A stretch of DNA of 60,000 nucleotides, from the NCBI GenBank assembly GCA_016946835.1, contig JACVTC010000075.1, positions 291,501 to 351,500 on the forward strand, read 5' to 3'. Below, one piece after another: positions 22,601 to 26,299 of the stretch. Position 1 is the first letter of the stretch. Each line of letters opens with the position of its first letter. Origin of the DNA: Neocallimastix lanati (nom. inval.). Taxonomy: Eukaryota > Neocallimastigomycota > Neocallimastigomycetes > Neocallimastigales > Neocallimastigaceae. The notes beneath the pieces were generated by a model, which was given only the letters and a program-made list of their open reading frames with translations, made no database searches and had not been told where the DNA came from. A program made the translations under genes and the position numbers.

Positions 22601-24210
22601 ACCCCAACTAAAAAGTTAAAGTAGGATGGGGTAAGGAACAAGTTCCTAACCTTTTCCTTGAAAATAATGGAAAGAATACCGGGGATATCGGTTCTTTTTT
22701 CATCCGAGACAAGATACAATTCGGAAGCACACAACATATTGTAGGCTAATTCCAAAATGAAGGCAACAAATCCAATGGAAGCCACGGAAATACTTTTTTC
22801 AAGGGGATAACGCGTAACATCATAGACATACTTTCCTACGTTCATTAGGGCATTACATTGGATGGTGACTCCCTTGGGTTTACCGGTGGAACCGGAAGTA
22901 AAGAATACAAATAATTTGTCCTGAGGAGTTCCTATTCTCTTCACTTCACTAACGTCATGATCAAAGTCAAACCTGTTTAGGGAAATAAATTCCACCTTCG
23001 GGTCCTCATAGTAGTTTTCGTTTTCGTTTATTTTCATTGGACTGGCGATACTTTCATCATAAAAAGCAAAAGTGGCCTTCACCTCCTGTAAAATATATTT
23101 TAAACGTTCAGGTGGGTTGGAGCTTGGATCAATTAATAAGGCAACACATCCGGATTTTATGATACCGTACATGGAAGCGACTAATGGCCAATTCTTTTTG
23201 GAAATGATAGGTATCACGATATCATTGGGTTTCCTATTCAAATTTTTAATTTTTTCTATGATATAATGAGCCACTGAATTGGAAACTTTGTCTATTTCCT
23301 GAAAAGTTAAACGACGACTTCCATCATTAATGTAGTAGCAGTGAGAATACTTTTTGCAAATACAAGATAAAAGGTCCGTAAATGTGTATTTATCATAACT
23401 GAAACTTTCTTCAAAAATATCGACCTTCCTTTTGGCGGTTTCCTTCGGATATCCCTTGCTATTAAGAAAACGGTTATTTTCCACCATTTTATAGTCATTA
23501 AATTCCATTATTAATTTTTCTTCGGTAGCGGGCAAAATATTCAATTGATTAAGCGTAGGTAGTGTATTTTTTGAGGATCTCTTCATATTTTGAGCAGCCA
23601 AATGTAAAATTCTTCCAATAATCAATTCCAATTCCTTTTCCGACATCAAATTTTCAAGATAGAGTACATTCAAGGAATTTGATTCCGAATCAAAATTCAT
23701 AATAAATTCACTATTTAAACCTTTTGAAAACGCCATCATTTCAGAATCTAATGGAATAAAGGAGTAAAATACCTTAATGCTATCTTGAAATTTTTCTTTC
23801 AAACCATTTTCGAGTAGACTTTTCTCATTCTCTTTAACTGATTTTTCCAATTCGTTAATAACATCTAATAACGTAAAAGTTGGTTGGCATCTTAACACTA
23901 ATAAATTGACATCGATATTCTCAACGGAATAATTATTTTTTTTTCTATTAATATTACCCATAAAAATTAAATTATTTTTAAAATTTACAAAGTATAGATA
24001 TTCTAATAAATTTGCTTGGAAAAACGAATGAATTGAGGTATCATGCTTCCTACAAAATTCATTGATATCATTTATTAAATCTTTTTGTAATGAATAACTA
24101 TACATTTTTAAAGCCAGTTCTTGTTTCATAAAACTTTGATACATTGGCTTGATAGAGCATTCACTCAATTCATCCGTAGTTAATAAAATCTTATTAAGAT
24201 TAGTTGACAT
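1..24210 (-). CDS. Giant multimodular non-ribosomal peptide synthetase, 3' part beyond the window
   Basis: An NRPS activates amino or other acids on adenylation (A) domains, loads them on the phosphopantetheine arm of thiolation (T) domains and joins them with condensation (C) domains. The frame opens with ATG at 24210-24208, the first Met after an in-frame stop at 24271-24273, in an A-rich context. Every core motif I translated lies in this one frame, up to the window edge (8070 codons, roughly 0.9 MDa visible). Order: half-C, A1, T1, then six C-A-T modules, then C8 and the start of A8. T-domain serines in GGDS are at residues 834, 1970, 3074, 4163, 5259, 6360 and 7456. All seven full C domains keep HHI(I/V)FDG. 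I saw no epimerase, methyltransferase, reductase or thioesterase; release domains may lie to the left. No intron is apparent. Gut-fungal NRPSs are known and are thought to be of bacterial origin; the product is unknown. Confidence 0.95.
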   Translation of the reverse strand, partial: MSTNLNKILLTTDELSECSIKPMYQSFMKQELALKMYSYSLQKDLINDINEFCRKHDTSIHSFFQANLLEYLYFVNFKNNLIFMGNINRKKNNYSVENIDVNLLVLRCQPTFTLLDVINELEKSVKENEKSLLENGLKEKFQDSIKVFYSFIPLDSEMMAFSKGLNSEFIMNFDSESNSLNVLYLENLMSEKELELIIGRILHLAAQNMKRSSKNTLPTLNQLNILPATEEKLIMEFNDYKMVENNRFLNSKGYPKETAKRKVDIFEESFSYDKYTFTDLLSCICKKYSHCYYINDGSRRLTFQEIDKVSNSVAHYIIEKIKNLNRKPNDIVIPIISKKNWPLVASMYGIIKSGCVALLIDPSSNPPERLKYILQEVKATFAFYDESIASPMKINENENYYEDPKVEFISLNRFDFDHDVSEVKRIGTPQDKLFVFFTSGSTGKPKGVTIQCNALMNVGKYVYDVTRYPLEKSISVASIGFVAFILELAYNMLCASELYLVSDEKRTDIPGILSIIFKEKVRNLFLTPSYFNFLVGVNGKMGNMFLEGIRNTVFLGESINNLSLPSRKFIQDHSEGMQFNVLLGSTESLMISLETDFQQVTNSVGHPIDNVHVYILDEQHQLCPVGFEGELCISAGHGISNNYIHLEGENQKSFIPNPFTSDENHHILFKTGDIARWNSSGCIEYVDRKDSQIKVRGRRIELGEIEDVMKKMAKVQSAAVVKKVLSGNECLVGYYIGSQTISYYEFRKELNKFLPTYMIPNYFVKLNELYYNTNGKLNRKAFPDPSLDDILNSKYLPLETPTEKRLAEIFSHVFNIDVGKIGRKSSFVELGGDSVKAIEIISEIQKKFSVRLSLKKLSDYLTIESIAHHIMDQKILKNNKENMIAIERDRRKNFLPSPPPTPTPFESESEFESLSDSLNPHDETIYPITSQQMEIYLYCVKHEESVKYNISTIFKLFDDVDIDRLKQSIIKLMTRHTVLKSRFENRKINDTSTIYGIIDENMEIEFEEYHWNTAHSFVRPFNLRTGPLIRIGFIDTKYILVDIHHIIFDGYSLKIFMEDLNKLYYIEVEEKEYYDNDDNEFEDEYERDRVRATDVNFSDYALSWDHRMKKGKFNEQLEFYRRMFEDEDFTLLSISNRSNESLTNDDDEDNDKKEEEEKEDIKEVKSIKKRISKEQSLQINHYVKKLGVSKTAFFMTLYYYILSRYTGQESIYTSMMNSNRKDQNLGIVGMFVNTTPLLLKFDQNTSMDHYMKNTMKVLKKIYDNSDVSFIEIRNRFKIPKVNNSFIYQPYYILTRDGKDDKSVVKLTTIEEVFESLSLPSDKSKIDLAYNNENIGFDLNCSIFEYENEYELSINYNENRVDSRKIASVIESVLEIIGHIDLFSKNISEIPYLNSEMYHQVVFGFNANHCDITTRKLLYHGQIHENAMVNPEKCAIVFNDEKISYKKLDEMSNALGWYLRKQDVRRNDIIPVISERSYMYIVAILGISKAGGAFLPIDPEFPEDRISYMIEQVKPKIILKYLDCLTDDNIKFLNEKYNVIDLKLMNYENEIEYIESINDVRDICYVLFTSGTTGKPKGTIIRHDNLLNCCKISLSKNNNHYYRDKFNTSLSISNFTFDISLAEIIYPLYINKECVICNSENMNNPEYISKLIHNYKVEFMVLTPSRFENYVLNEKFLKSLVNLKIIIFGGEILNFQKIIELVPYDSISFYNEYGPTEATMNCTVLPIDKENFINYSVGYPICNGEIYILDEYMKPVPVGVEGEIYIGGKGVGSGYLNKEKLTNERFIPNPFRGDPNDIYNKLYRTGDIGKWTNNGEVICLGRIDFQVKIHGHRIELGEIEEVMKSIKEIDTCVVIDKVRNQNDKYLVGYYIVNPEMNINKNKIRNYLKTKLPHYMIPNYFIEIPEIPTTINGKLDRRALPEPTENDLIMNEYISPATETEIKLADIYAKVLTLPSSRIGRTSDFYELGGDSLMAIKIISEIQNEFQMTIGMKDIMSRSTIQSLGQKIDESIANHEGNQIEIIPHREVDEYPITAQQMGIYLFCIKHKNSLTYNLPSVFRLREGLEMKRLKESILKLMERHPTLKSKFFEKEAEDGELSVYAKIDDSHPLEFEEYNYESVVRFLRPFDIKNDLLIRVGFVFDQYLLLDVHHIIFDGYSIELFVDELKLLYHGDDKKLSRHPILFSDYAFYLEDEIKKGKYLEKMTFYKDMLTNNDYNPLELPTIRGRRSQPTDDYTKEEEKEKYSVEEDEKTPHYYINTIPKKVHDAIKNFIKEKGLSSTSLFLTLYAYLLSKYSGQENVYLSIKNINRNNKYKLGLLGMLVSTQPLLLKFDKNISMEEYVRHTMNILMKMYEDQDISLIDIMNHIKIPIANISFIFQPNSLMKSHEAEEILTGLKYDELAEEKNFNSESIENMLHNVILHFQNKFDISFEIEERRDVYVYSILYNNQKYDAEIINRIGDSFLEIVSHIDQFSRGISNLPYIKPEEYNEILNNFNANQCEMNTGRLYHEQIHENAMAHPEKGAIVFQGETISYRKLDKMSNTLGWYLRKKGVGRNDIIPVISERSYWYVVAILGILKVGGAFLPIDPEFPEDRITYMIEEVQPKIILKYISRHHKKEKDTLNSLNEKYHNILDLGLISYNENTDDLESINDLQDLCYVIFTSGTTGKPKGTLIRHENWLNYNLHGYTLSNNNNKNSNIKNDLFERAISIVKFTFDQSMSELFYPLYHGKSVILCNETEMNDPEKIAKLINRYHVDSIFSTPSRINNYMKFEDFRSSLSKIKLLQFGGENLTLDTLIKFKDYPSITIFNEYGPTECTVTATLKKCHSESYRSHSIGKPLCNYVIYILDKYMRPVPIGVEGEIYIGGRGVGCGYLNKEELTHERFIPNPFLYDDGGKEKVEVGKNTYNKIIYRTGDLGKWTEEGEIIYLGRRDFQVKIHGQRIELGEIEEVIKEIEGIESCVVMDKLNSMGEQFLVGYYVGKGDSEIKRSDIRGYLKAKLPLYMIPNYFIEVKEMPMNANGKLERRALPEPTENDLIINEYIKPETETEDKLVEIYSKVLKVNSEGVGRTADFFELGGDSLTAIRMISEVQKAFLVRIDLKNVMDNPTVEALAGCIDEMKLTTERPIEIIPKYHRNDYPITSQQMGVYLDSTKNENSLIYNNPGIFKINKDTDKERLKEAILRIIDKHPVLKSKFIAKEVGNESTIFGIIHNELFQFDFEEYSSMEDVLAFIRPFDLEKDTLIRVGFLRNEYLLFDVHHIIFDGFSKEIMARELNEFYYSEYEVVNDDSINFVDYAIYVSESIATGKYDQQLQFYRDMFSNKEISPFELLNSNNRNKDKRGDEEELIKESIYENKITKEKSKLIKNYVNRKGVSVTSFFLTIYGYVMSKYSGKENFFTSIINTNRNNGSLIDLIGMFVSTQPLLLDFNSDISLEEYIKRMMQLLLNIYKSQNISLTEIKKKIQLPTVNNAFLYQPYAIVEYQDKVSQVIDTVTIEELLSKMDDARSQSNINAIKNIFDHEKLKFDIIFNVIERKEHFEILIEYNENKFNSERIRSIGESVVKMINHMDQYNENVSEIPYIEPSMYKEVVYGFNSNRCDVRTDKLFHEKIHESAIAHPEKCALVFNDERISYRRLDEMSNALGWYLRKQGVGRNDIIPVISERSYWYVVAILGILKAGGAFLPIDPEFPEDRITYIIEEVQPKVILKYLDYLNVDHLPLLSKLSNRYELTDIMSINYSENLDYLESVNEFHDLGYIIFTSGTTGKPKGTMIRHDNIINYCQCGFRTRDINSFCDDFNIALSFTKFTFDISIEEIVYPLYHEKTVVICNDREFNDPSLLGRLIKKNKVDFMETTPLRIQSYLGCEEFREALTDFKVIIYGGESLKQENVLELKKNTKAAIYNTYGPTECTVTCTIKLMDDFNNNMITIGTPFLNSEIYILDKYKKPVPIGVEGEIYIGGRGVGTGYLNREDLTQEQFIPNPFRSLDDDSDGNCDEQYNKIYKSGDLGAWTEEGEVLCLGRTDFQVKIHGQRIELGEIEEVVKTMKEIESCLVIDKLNPKGEKYLVGYYISEKTMKIYPSDIRKYLKSKLPNYMIPNYFIEIKEIPLNLHGKLDRRALPEPNENNLISNEYIKPETETEIKLAEIYSKVLNIDSNKIGRTSDFYELGGDSLIAIRLIAEIQKEFQITVGMRNIMDNETVESMGHYIDNVKNNDENKIEIIPNYRQNKYPITSQQMGVYLDSVKNENSIIYNIPNIYKLNETIDKERLKESIMKLISKHRVLKSIFKDEKVNEEESKIFGIIDEEFENKFEFEEYSVENAINFVRPFNLEEGPLIRVGFIEDQYLLIDIHHIVFDGFSGTIFIEEMNKIYNNNSKVINEDNNEESNISFIDYAIYMNEKIEKGKYENQIAFYKKLFENEDIQELSLPDNRIKENKYDNEETNKQYVKSSLIEKEISEDQSKLIKEYIKRNNLTVTSFFLTIYGYIMSKYSGNKNIYTSIMNANRNHQFTIGMIGMFVSTQPLLLKYNDNRSMDQYMKNVKELLIKIYENEDISFTEIMKNIKIPNSNNSFIYQPYSIMNGTESNDKKMIETMDIQKLLQENSDILFSNESKSNKEMKNSKEIFNNDKLKFDITFNIIENKNNYSISIEYNKMKYDSDIIENIGNSFIEIINYIEQYNEKLSEIPYIEPAIYKEIVYGFNSNQHEINNEKLYHEQIHENAISNPEKCAIVFNDEKITYGKLDEMSNALGWYLRKQGVGRNDIIPVISERSYMYIIAILGISKAGGAFLPIDPEFPEDRISYMIEQVKPKIILKYLDYLTDDKIKLLYDNYNIIDMNSINYGDEIEYIENINEIQDLCYVLFTSGTTGKPKGTVIRHDNIVNYNSVAYTVCGNDYKRDTYSNALAFDKFTFDQSIAEIIYSLYHNKRIVFANDLEYNNPKLLSELIKKSQIDFIYSTPSKIINYISDSNFKNTLNQIKIIIFGGEGISKDTIQKIRSIADSTIFNEYGPTECTITSSIKNITKESNNYFPELVTIGKPLCNYEIYILDEYMKPVPVGVEGEIYIGGKGVGNGYLNRDELTNEKFLPNPFRGDTKEKFNKIYKTGDIGKWTKDGEIICLGRMDFQVKIHGQRIELGEIEEVMKEIEEIESCVVIDKLNAKDEKFLVSYYIVKNGKNIIKNEIRKYMKRKLPLYMVPNYFIEIPEFPITSNGKLDRRALPEPNENDLIINDYVEAETETEKKLVTLYSKVLKIEENKIGKTSDFYELGGDSLIAIKLLAEIQKEFQIIIGMRNIMDNETIESLGLYIDNLKNSGERWMEIIPNYHQYKYPITSQQMGVYLDSIKNENSIIYNIPNIYKLNETIDITRLKESIMKLISKHRILKSIFKDEKINDKESKIYGIIDEEFENKFKFEEYSIENAIKFVRPFNLEEGPLIRVGFIEEQYLLIDIHHIIFDGFSETIFIEEMNENYNNNNNKEVNEYNNEENDISFIDYAIYMNDKIEKGKYENQITFYKELFGNEDIQELSLPDNRIRENKQDKEYVKGEYVESSFIEKEISEDQSKSIKEYVKRNNLTMTSFFITIYGYIMSKYSSNKNIYTSIMNANRNNQNTIGMIGMFVSTQPLLLKYDNNSSMDHYMTNVKELLMKIYENEDISFTEIMKNIRVHNSNNSFIYQPYSLNNGTDFENNNQMVKTIDIHELIKKENSEIIFNNENSNNEEMNNALEIFNNDKLKFDISFNVIENKKNYCISIEYNKNKYDSEVIENIGNSFIEIINHIEQYNEKSSEIPYIESSIYREIVYEFNSNQHEINNKKLYHEQIHENAMANPEKCAIVFNNETITYRKLDEMSNALGWYLRKQGVGRNDIIPVISERSYMYVVAILGISKAGGAFLPIDPEFPEDRISYMIEEVKPKIILKYLDYLNDDNIKFLYDNYHVIDMNSINYEKETKYIENINEIQDLCYVLFTSGTTGKPKGTVIRHDNIVNYIDINMKKENNLKLNKLIFENNQNINVLGITNFTFDISYDEIILPLSKSKCLILINNMLNNNSELLSKYLISNKVDIINTTPTRIRILMENEIFRNILHNVNGIILIGEPLTYSLYLEIRKYSNCIIYNGYGPTETTITCTFKDIEYQNNNLISIGKPLCNYEMYILDEYMKPVPIGVEGEIYIGGKGVGNGYLNREELTNERFIPNPFRGDPKNKFNKIYKTGDIGKWTKDGEIICLGRMDFQVKIHGQRIELGEIEEVMKKIEEIESCVVIDKLNSNDEKFLVCYYIIKNEKIISKNEIRNYLKTKLPLYMIPNYFIEIQEIPMNSNGKLDRRALPEPTENNLIINEYVEAETETEKKLVTLYSKVLNIEESKIGKTSDFYELGGDSLIAIRLIAEIQKELRVTIRMKDILNNETIELLGKYIDKMNINEEQIIEIIPNYGQNKYPITSQQMGVYLDSMKNENSIIYNIPIIYKLNETIDKERLKESIIKLISKHRVLKSIFKDEKINEEESIIFGIIDEEFENKFKFEEYSIENAINFVRPFDLEEGPLIRVGFIENQYLLVDIHHIVFDGFSGTIFIEEMNEIYNNNSIDNEDINEESNISFIDYAIYMNDKIEKGKYENQIKFYKELFENEDIHELSLPYNHVKTNKYNIENVNKKYIESSFIQKNISENQSKLIKEYVKKNNLTITSFFITIYGYIMSKYSGERNIYTSIINANRNHQNTIGMLGMFVSTQPLLLKYDNNSSMDHYMTNVKELLMKIYENNDISFTEIMKTVKIPNSNNSFIYQPYSLINISESKEDNYIIETMDIQELIQENSKIIFNNDSTNNEEMKNYMGIFNNDKLKFDISFNVIENKDNYSISIEYNKNKYDSEVIENIVNSFIEIINHIEQYNEKSSEIPYIEPAIYKEIVYGFNSNQYEINNKKLYHEQIHENAMANPEKCAIIFNNEKITYKKLDEMSNSLGLYLRKRGVGRNDIIPVISERSHMYVVAILGISKAGGAFLPIDPEFPEDRISYMIEEVKPKIILKYLDYLIDDNIKFINEKYNVIDMKLMNYENEIEYIESINDVRDICYVLFTSGTTGKPKGTIIRHDNMINYNSISYSDNGIEYKRDFYDTALAFDKFTFDQSLAEIIYSLYNNKNIVIANEEEYNNPELLASLIKNYNIDLIDSTPSRINNYIINNDFKNSLNKVKNIIFGGESISKDIIQKITLLTDSKLFNEYGPTECTISSSIKSIIKNNNNNFTEMVTIGKPLCNYEMYILDEYMKPVPVGVEGEIYIGGKGVGSGYLNKEELTNERFIPNPFRGDQKDTYNKLYRTGDIGQWTNNGEIICLGRIDFQVKIHGQRIELGEIEEVMKEIEEIKSCVIIDKLIGNDEKFLVGYYIVKFGKNIGKNEIRNYLKTKLPQYMIPNCFIEIPEIPTTINGKLDRRALPEPTENNLIINEYIETETETEMKLVTLYSKLLKIEENKVGKTSDFYELGGDSLIAIRLLAEIQKEFKISIRMKDILKNETIELLGKYIDEMKNNEQIIEIIPNYGQNKYPITSQQMGVYLDSIKNENSIIYNIPNIYKLNETIDKARLKESIMKLISKHRVMKSIFKDEKINNEESKIYGIIDEEFENKFKFEEYSIKNAINFVRPFNLEEGPLIRVGFIEEQYLLIDIHHIVFDGFSGTIFIDEMNEIYNNNNKEVNEDINEDNDISFIDYAIYMNDKIEKGKYENQITFYKELFGNEEIKELSLPDNRIRENEQDKKYVKEDYIESSFIEKEISENQSKLIKEYVKRNNLTVTSFFLTIYGYIMSKYSGETNIYTSIMNANRNNQNTIGMIGMFVSTQPLLLKYDNNSSMDQYMKNIKELLMKIYENEDISFTEIMKNIKIPNSNNSFIYQPYSLMNGTESKGKQMIESISIQELIQKNSEIFINSESKNNEEIKNNMEIFNNDKLKFDISFNVIENKNNYNISIEYNKNKNNSEIIENIGNSFIEIINHIEEYNEKSSEIPYIEPSIYKEIVYGFNSNQHDIISDQLYHEQIHENAICNPEKCAIVFNDEKITYGKLDEMSNALGWYLRKHGIGRNDIIPVISERSYIYVVAILGISKAGGAF
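1675..4964 (-). other. NRPS module 7: C7-A7-T7
   Basis: Complete elongation module. C7 has IHHIVFDG near 4585. A7 has SGTTGKPKGTIIRHDN (near 3030), LAFDKFTFDQSLAEI, IIFGGES and NEYGPTECT; the pocket read by eye is D-Q-A-D-I-G-E-I-S plus the A10 lysine. T7 carries ELGGDSLIAIRLLAEI with Ser7456. The DNA is nearly superimposable on modules 5, 6 and 8 outside the A core, at a spacing of about 3290 bp, and the A7 shell matches that of A2. Confidence 0.88.
4965..8264 (-). other. NRPS module 6: C6-A6-T6, with a distinct A-domain core
   Basis: Complete elongation module. C6 has IHHIIFDG near 7880. The outer parts of A6 are close to A5 and A7, but the core (about 5830-6310) is different: FDISYDEI, LIGEP in place of FGGE, and NGYGPTETT. 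The pocket read by eye is D-I-D-N-I-I-G-I-T plus the A10 lysine. A conserved shell around a variable core is the pattern expected when only the substrate-binding subdomain is exchanged between modules. T6 carries ELGGDSLIAIRL with Ser6360. Confidence 0.88.
8265..11549 (-). other. NRPS module 5: C5-A5-T5
   Basis: Complete elongation module and the first of the homogenised block. C5 has IHHIVFDG near 11175. A5 has FDQSIAEI, FGGEG and NEYGPTECT; the pocket read by eye is D-Q-A-Y-I-G-E-I-T plus the A10 lysine. This is very close to A7 (D-Q-A-D-I-G-E-I-S) apart from the position equivalent to 278. T5 carries GGDSLIAIKL with Ser5259. The stretch 8280-8400 near T5 and the matching stretch 11570-11690 near T4 share variants not seen at T6 and T7, so the homogenisation is patchy. 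Confidence 0.88.
11550..14814 (-). other. NRPS module 4: C4-A4-T4
   Basis: Complete elongation module. C4 has VHHIIFDG near 14445. A4 has FDISIEEI and NTYGPTECT; the pocket read by eye is D-I-E-E-I-G-T-V-T plus the A10 lysine. The two glutamates would line the pocket, which could suit a basic or polar side chain; this is inference only. T4 carries ELGGDSLIAIRL with Ser4163. Like module 3, its DNA is less AT-rich and more diverged than modules 5-8, but its T domain and the following C5 already resemble the late, homogenised modules. Confidence 0.88.
14815..18129 (-). other. NRPS module 3: C3-A3-T3
   Basis: Complete elongation module. C3 has VHHIIFDG near 17765. A3 has SGTTGKPKG-type A3, FDQSMSEL and NEYGPTECT motifs. 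The pocket read by eye is D-Q-S-F-Q-G-E-V-T plus the A10 lysine; glutamine replaces the usual hydrophobic residue at the position equivalent to 299. T3 carries ELGGDSLTAIRM with Ser3074. Codon use is less extreme in A+T than in modules 5-8, and the sequence is visibly diverged from them, so this is one of the older modules. Substrate cannot be named, because fungal and gut-fungal pockets are poorly calibrated. Confidence 0.88.
18130..21440 (-). other. NRPS module 2: C2-A2-T2, with a mosaic A domain
   Basis: C2 opens with YPITSQQM and carries HHIIFDG near 21080; it contains an acidic low-complexity insert near 20730-20790. A2 keeps FDIS and YGPTEA; the pocket read by eye is D-I-A-V-I-G-E-M-N plus the A10 lysine. 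T2 has ELGGDS with Ser1970. The DNA of A2 outside its core (about 18450-18990 and 19460-19970) is nearly identical to the corresponding parts of A7 (about 1990-2520 and 3000-3500), whereas C2, T2 and C3 are clearly diverged from their late-module counterparts. The A2 core (about 18990-19460) matches neither A7 nor A5. This points to gene conversion or domain exchange within the gene. Confidence 0.85.
21441..24210 (-). other. NRPS module 1 (loading): C-terminal half of a C domain, A1, T1
   Basis: Residues 1 to about 225 resemble only the C-terminal lobe of a condensation domain, aligning with the part of C2-C8 after the HHxxxDG motif, so no catalytic histidine is present. A1 starts near residue 230 and has FFTSGSTGKPKG (near 22895) and NGKLNRKAF (near 21880). 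Where other modules read FDxS, A1 reads GFVAFILE, so the position equivalent to Asp235 of GrsA is Val482. The other pocket positions, by eye alignment, are A, L, F, V, L, V, M and I, all hydrophobic. The usual YGPTE motif is LLGSTES. T1 carries ELGGDSVKAIEI with Ser834. A Ser/Pro/Glu-rich linker follows (about 21440-21610). This is likely the starter module. It may accept a carboxylic acid without an alpha-amino group, or A1 may be impaired. Confidence 0.85.
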
Positions 24211-24561
24211 TTTTAAATATACAATTGACAATTGATTTTTTTTTTTTTTTTATGTCTGTAAAAAAAAATTATATATTTATTTATTTATTAGTTATTTATT
24301 TATTAGTTATTTATTTATTTATTATATTATATTATATTATTTATTTATAATAATTTCTAATATTTTTATTTCTTTTATAAAAGAAAATAAAAAAAAAGAA
24401 ATAAAAAGAAATTTATAAAATATTATATATATATATATATATATAAATTAAAAGAAAATGAAATTTATAAAAAAAAATAACTTTCTGTTTTTTTTTTTTT
24501 ATTTTTTTATTTTTTAAATTAAATGGAAAGATTGATCTATTTATATTTTTAATATCTTTAT

Positions 24562-24597
<36 letters not shown>

Positions 24598-25243
24598 AAT
24601 ATATTTAAAATTTTAAAAAAAGAAAAATCTTTTTTTTTTTTTTTTTTAATTTTTTTTGTTTCTTTATTTGAATAATTAAGGATTAATTTGTTGTTAAAAA
24701 AAATGATTCATTTTATTAAATTAATTCATTCATTCATTCATTAACTATTATTATATTATTATTATTCATTTATTCATTCATTCATTATTATTTATTTATG
24801 TATTTATTTATTTATGTATTTATTTATTTATTTATTTATTTATTGATGTAGTTATTTATTAATTTATTTATTTATTGATGTAGTTAAATATTAATTTTCA
24901 TATTTTAATTATATTAATAAATTTTGTTATGTTAAAATTGATACATTTTTTTAATAAATAAACTTTTTTTTTAATAAAAGTTTACATTTCTATTTACAAT
25001 AATACAATTTTTAAAGCGAAACTATTGGTAATATTTGACTAACTATTAAATTAAATATTAAAAAAAAAAAGTTAAGTTTTATTTTTTCTGTTCATTAAAT
25101 ACATTAATAGATTTTATTTAAATGGAACTTTAATATTTTTATTATTTCTTTTTTTTTTTTTTTTTTTCTTTTTAATCCAAGATTCTAAATATTGTTGAAA
25201 TATTAAAATTTTAATTGTTTTATTTATATATATATATTTCTTG
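24211..25243. other. NRPS upstream region: AT-rich, low complexity, no gene seen
   Basis: The presumed promoter and 5' leader of the NRPS, transcribed leftwards. It holds TTTA/ATTT tetranucleotide runs (24276-24340, 24720-24900), several poly-A and poly-T tracts including 31 A's near 24565-24595, and a TA run near 24425-24445. I see no open reading frame worth reporting and no recognisable binding site; in such AT-rich DNA a TATA-like match carries no information. Confidence 0.6.
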
Positions 25244-25480
25244 TATGTGTACCGCCCTTTAGTCCCCCCTCCCTTCAAGGCAAAAGATTATTAAAGCAGT
25301 CACAATACATTGGTATGCATAAGCGAATATTGTCCCTTGCTGGAAGGCCTTACTGAATGTTCAAACATTGGCATTCTGACATACCTATTATTGTTGATAA
25401 TTTTCTAATACGATTTTTTTTTCCTTGAAGTTACCTCTCCAGTTTATAACTACTTTTTGAAGTGAGATCAGTTATAACAT
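25244..25480. repeat. Unidentified ~237-bp higher-GC repeat, copy 1
   Basis: An island of more balanced composition in AT-rich DNA. It shares ordered blocks with 34710-34961: a TGTGTA...CCTTTAGT start, a GGCCTTACTGA block, ACATTG followed within a few bases by ATTCTGAC, a TTTTCTA block, a poly-T tract and a CTTTGAAG/CTTGAAG end. No coding frame links the copies. The central block is flanked by an imperfect inverted pair, GTCACAAT and ATTCTGAC. It could be a SINE, a structured RNA or a decayed element; I could not match it to tRNA, 5S or spliceosomal RNAs. Confidence 0.5.
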
Positions 25481-25626
25481 ATTAAATAGATAGATAGATA
25501 TATAAAAAATAGATATATATATAATAAAATAAAATAGATAGATATATAGGTCTATATATCTATCTTTTTTTTTTTTTTTTTTTTTTTGATAATTTTTTGA
25601 TTATTTTTTGATTATTTAATCCTATG

Positions 25627-25985
25627 AAATTTTTATTTTATTTTATTTTATTTTATTTTATTTTATTTTATTTTATTTTATTTTATTTTATTTTATTTTA
25701 TTTTATTTTATTTTATTTTATTTTATTTTATTTTTTATTTTATTTTATTTTATTCAATCTGTGTTTTATATTATTTATATTTCTACTATTTATTTTATTT
25801 TATTTTGTTTTATTTTATTCAATCTGTACTTTATATTATTTACATTTCCACTATTTATTTTATTTTATTTTATTTTATTCAATCTGTACTTTATATTATT
25901 TACATTTCTTATATTTATTTTATTTTATTTTATTTTATTCAATCTGTACTTTATATTATTTCTACTATTTATTTTATTTTATTTT
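25627..25985. repeat. (TTTTA)n array followed by ~60-bp minisatellite
   Basis: About 23 TTTTA units (25627-25745) run into four tandem copies of a ~50-65 bp unit that starts TTCAATCTGT(A/G)(C/T)TTTAT and ends in more TTTTA units (25753-25985). Because the repeat is five bases long, all three frames stay open and give Phe/Ile/Leu/Tyr-rich pseudo-ORFs; these are not genes. Confidence 0.9.
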
Positions 25986-26299
25986 ATCATTTAAAACTAA
26001 TTCATATTCATGCCTTTTTTTTTAAATAAATTTTATCATTATGATTATAACAGAATATATTTTTTTTAAACTTTTTTTTTATTTTTTAGAAGTTTTAGAA
26101 TTTCTATTTTTACTTCGATTTTTATTTTTTTTCTGCTAAGTAAATAAATACATAAATTATTTATATAGAATATTCTATTATTCTTTTTTAATAATTAAAT
26201 AATAATATTTGAATAAATAAATAGATAATTAAATAAATAATTAAATGATAATTAATTAATTAATTAACTAATTAAGTAAATAAATAACTGAATAATTAA

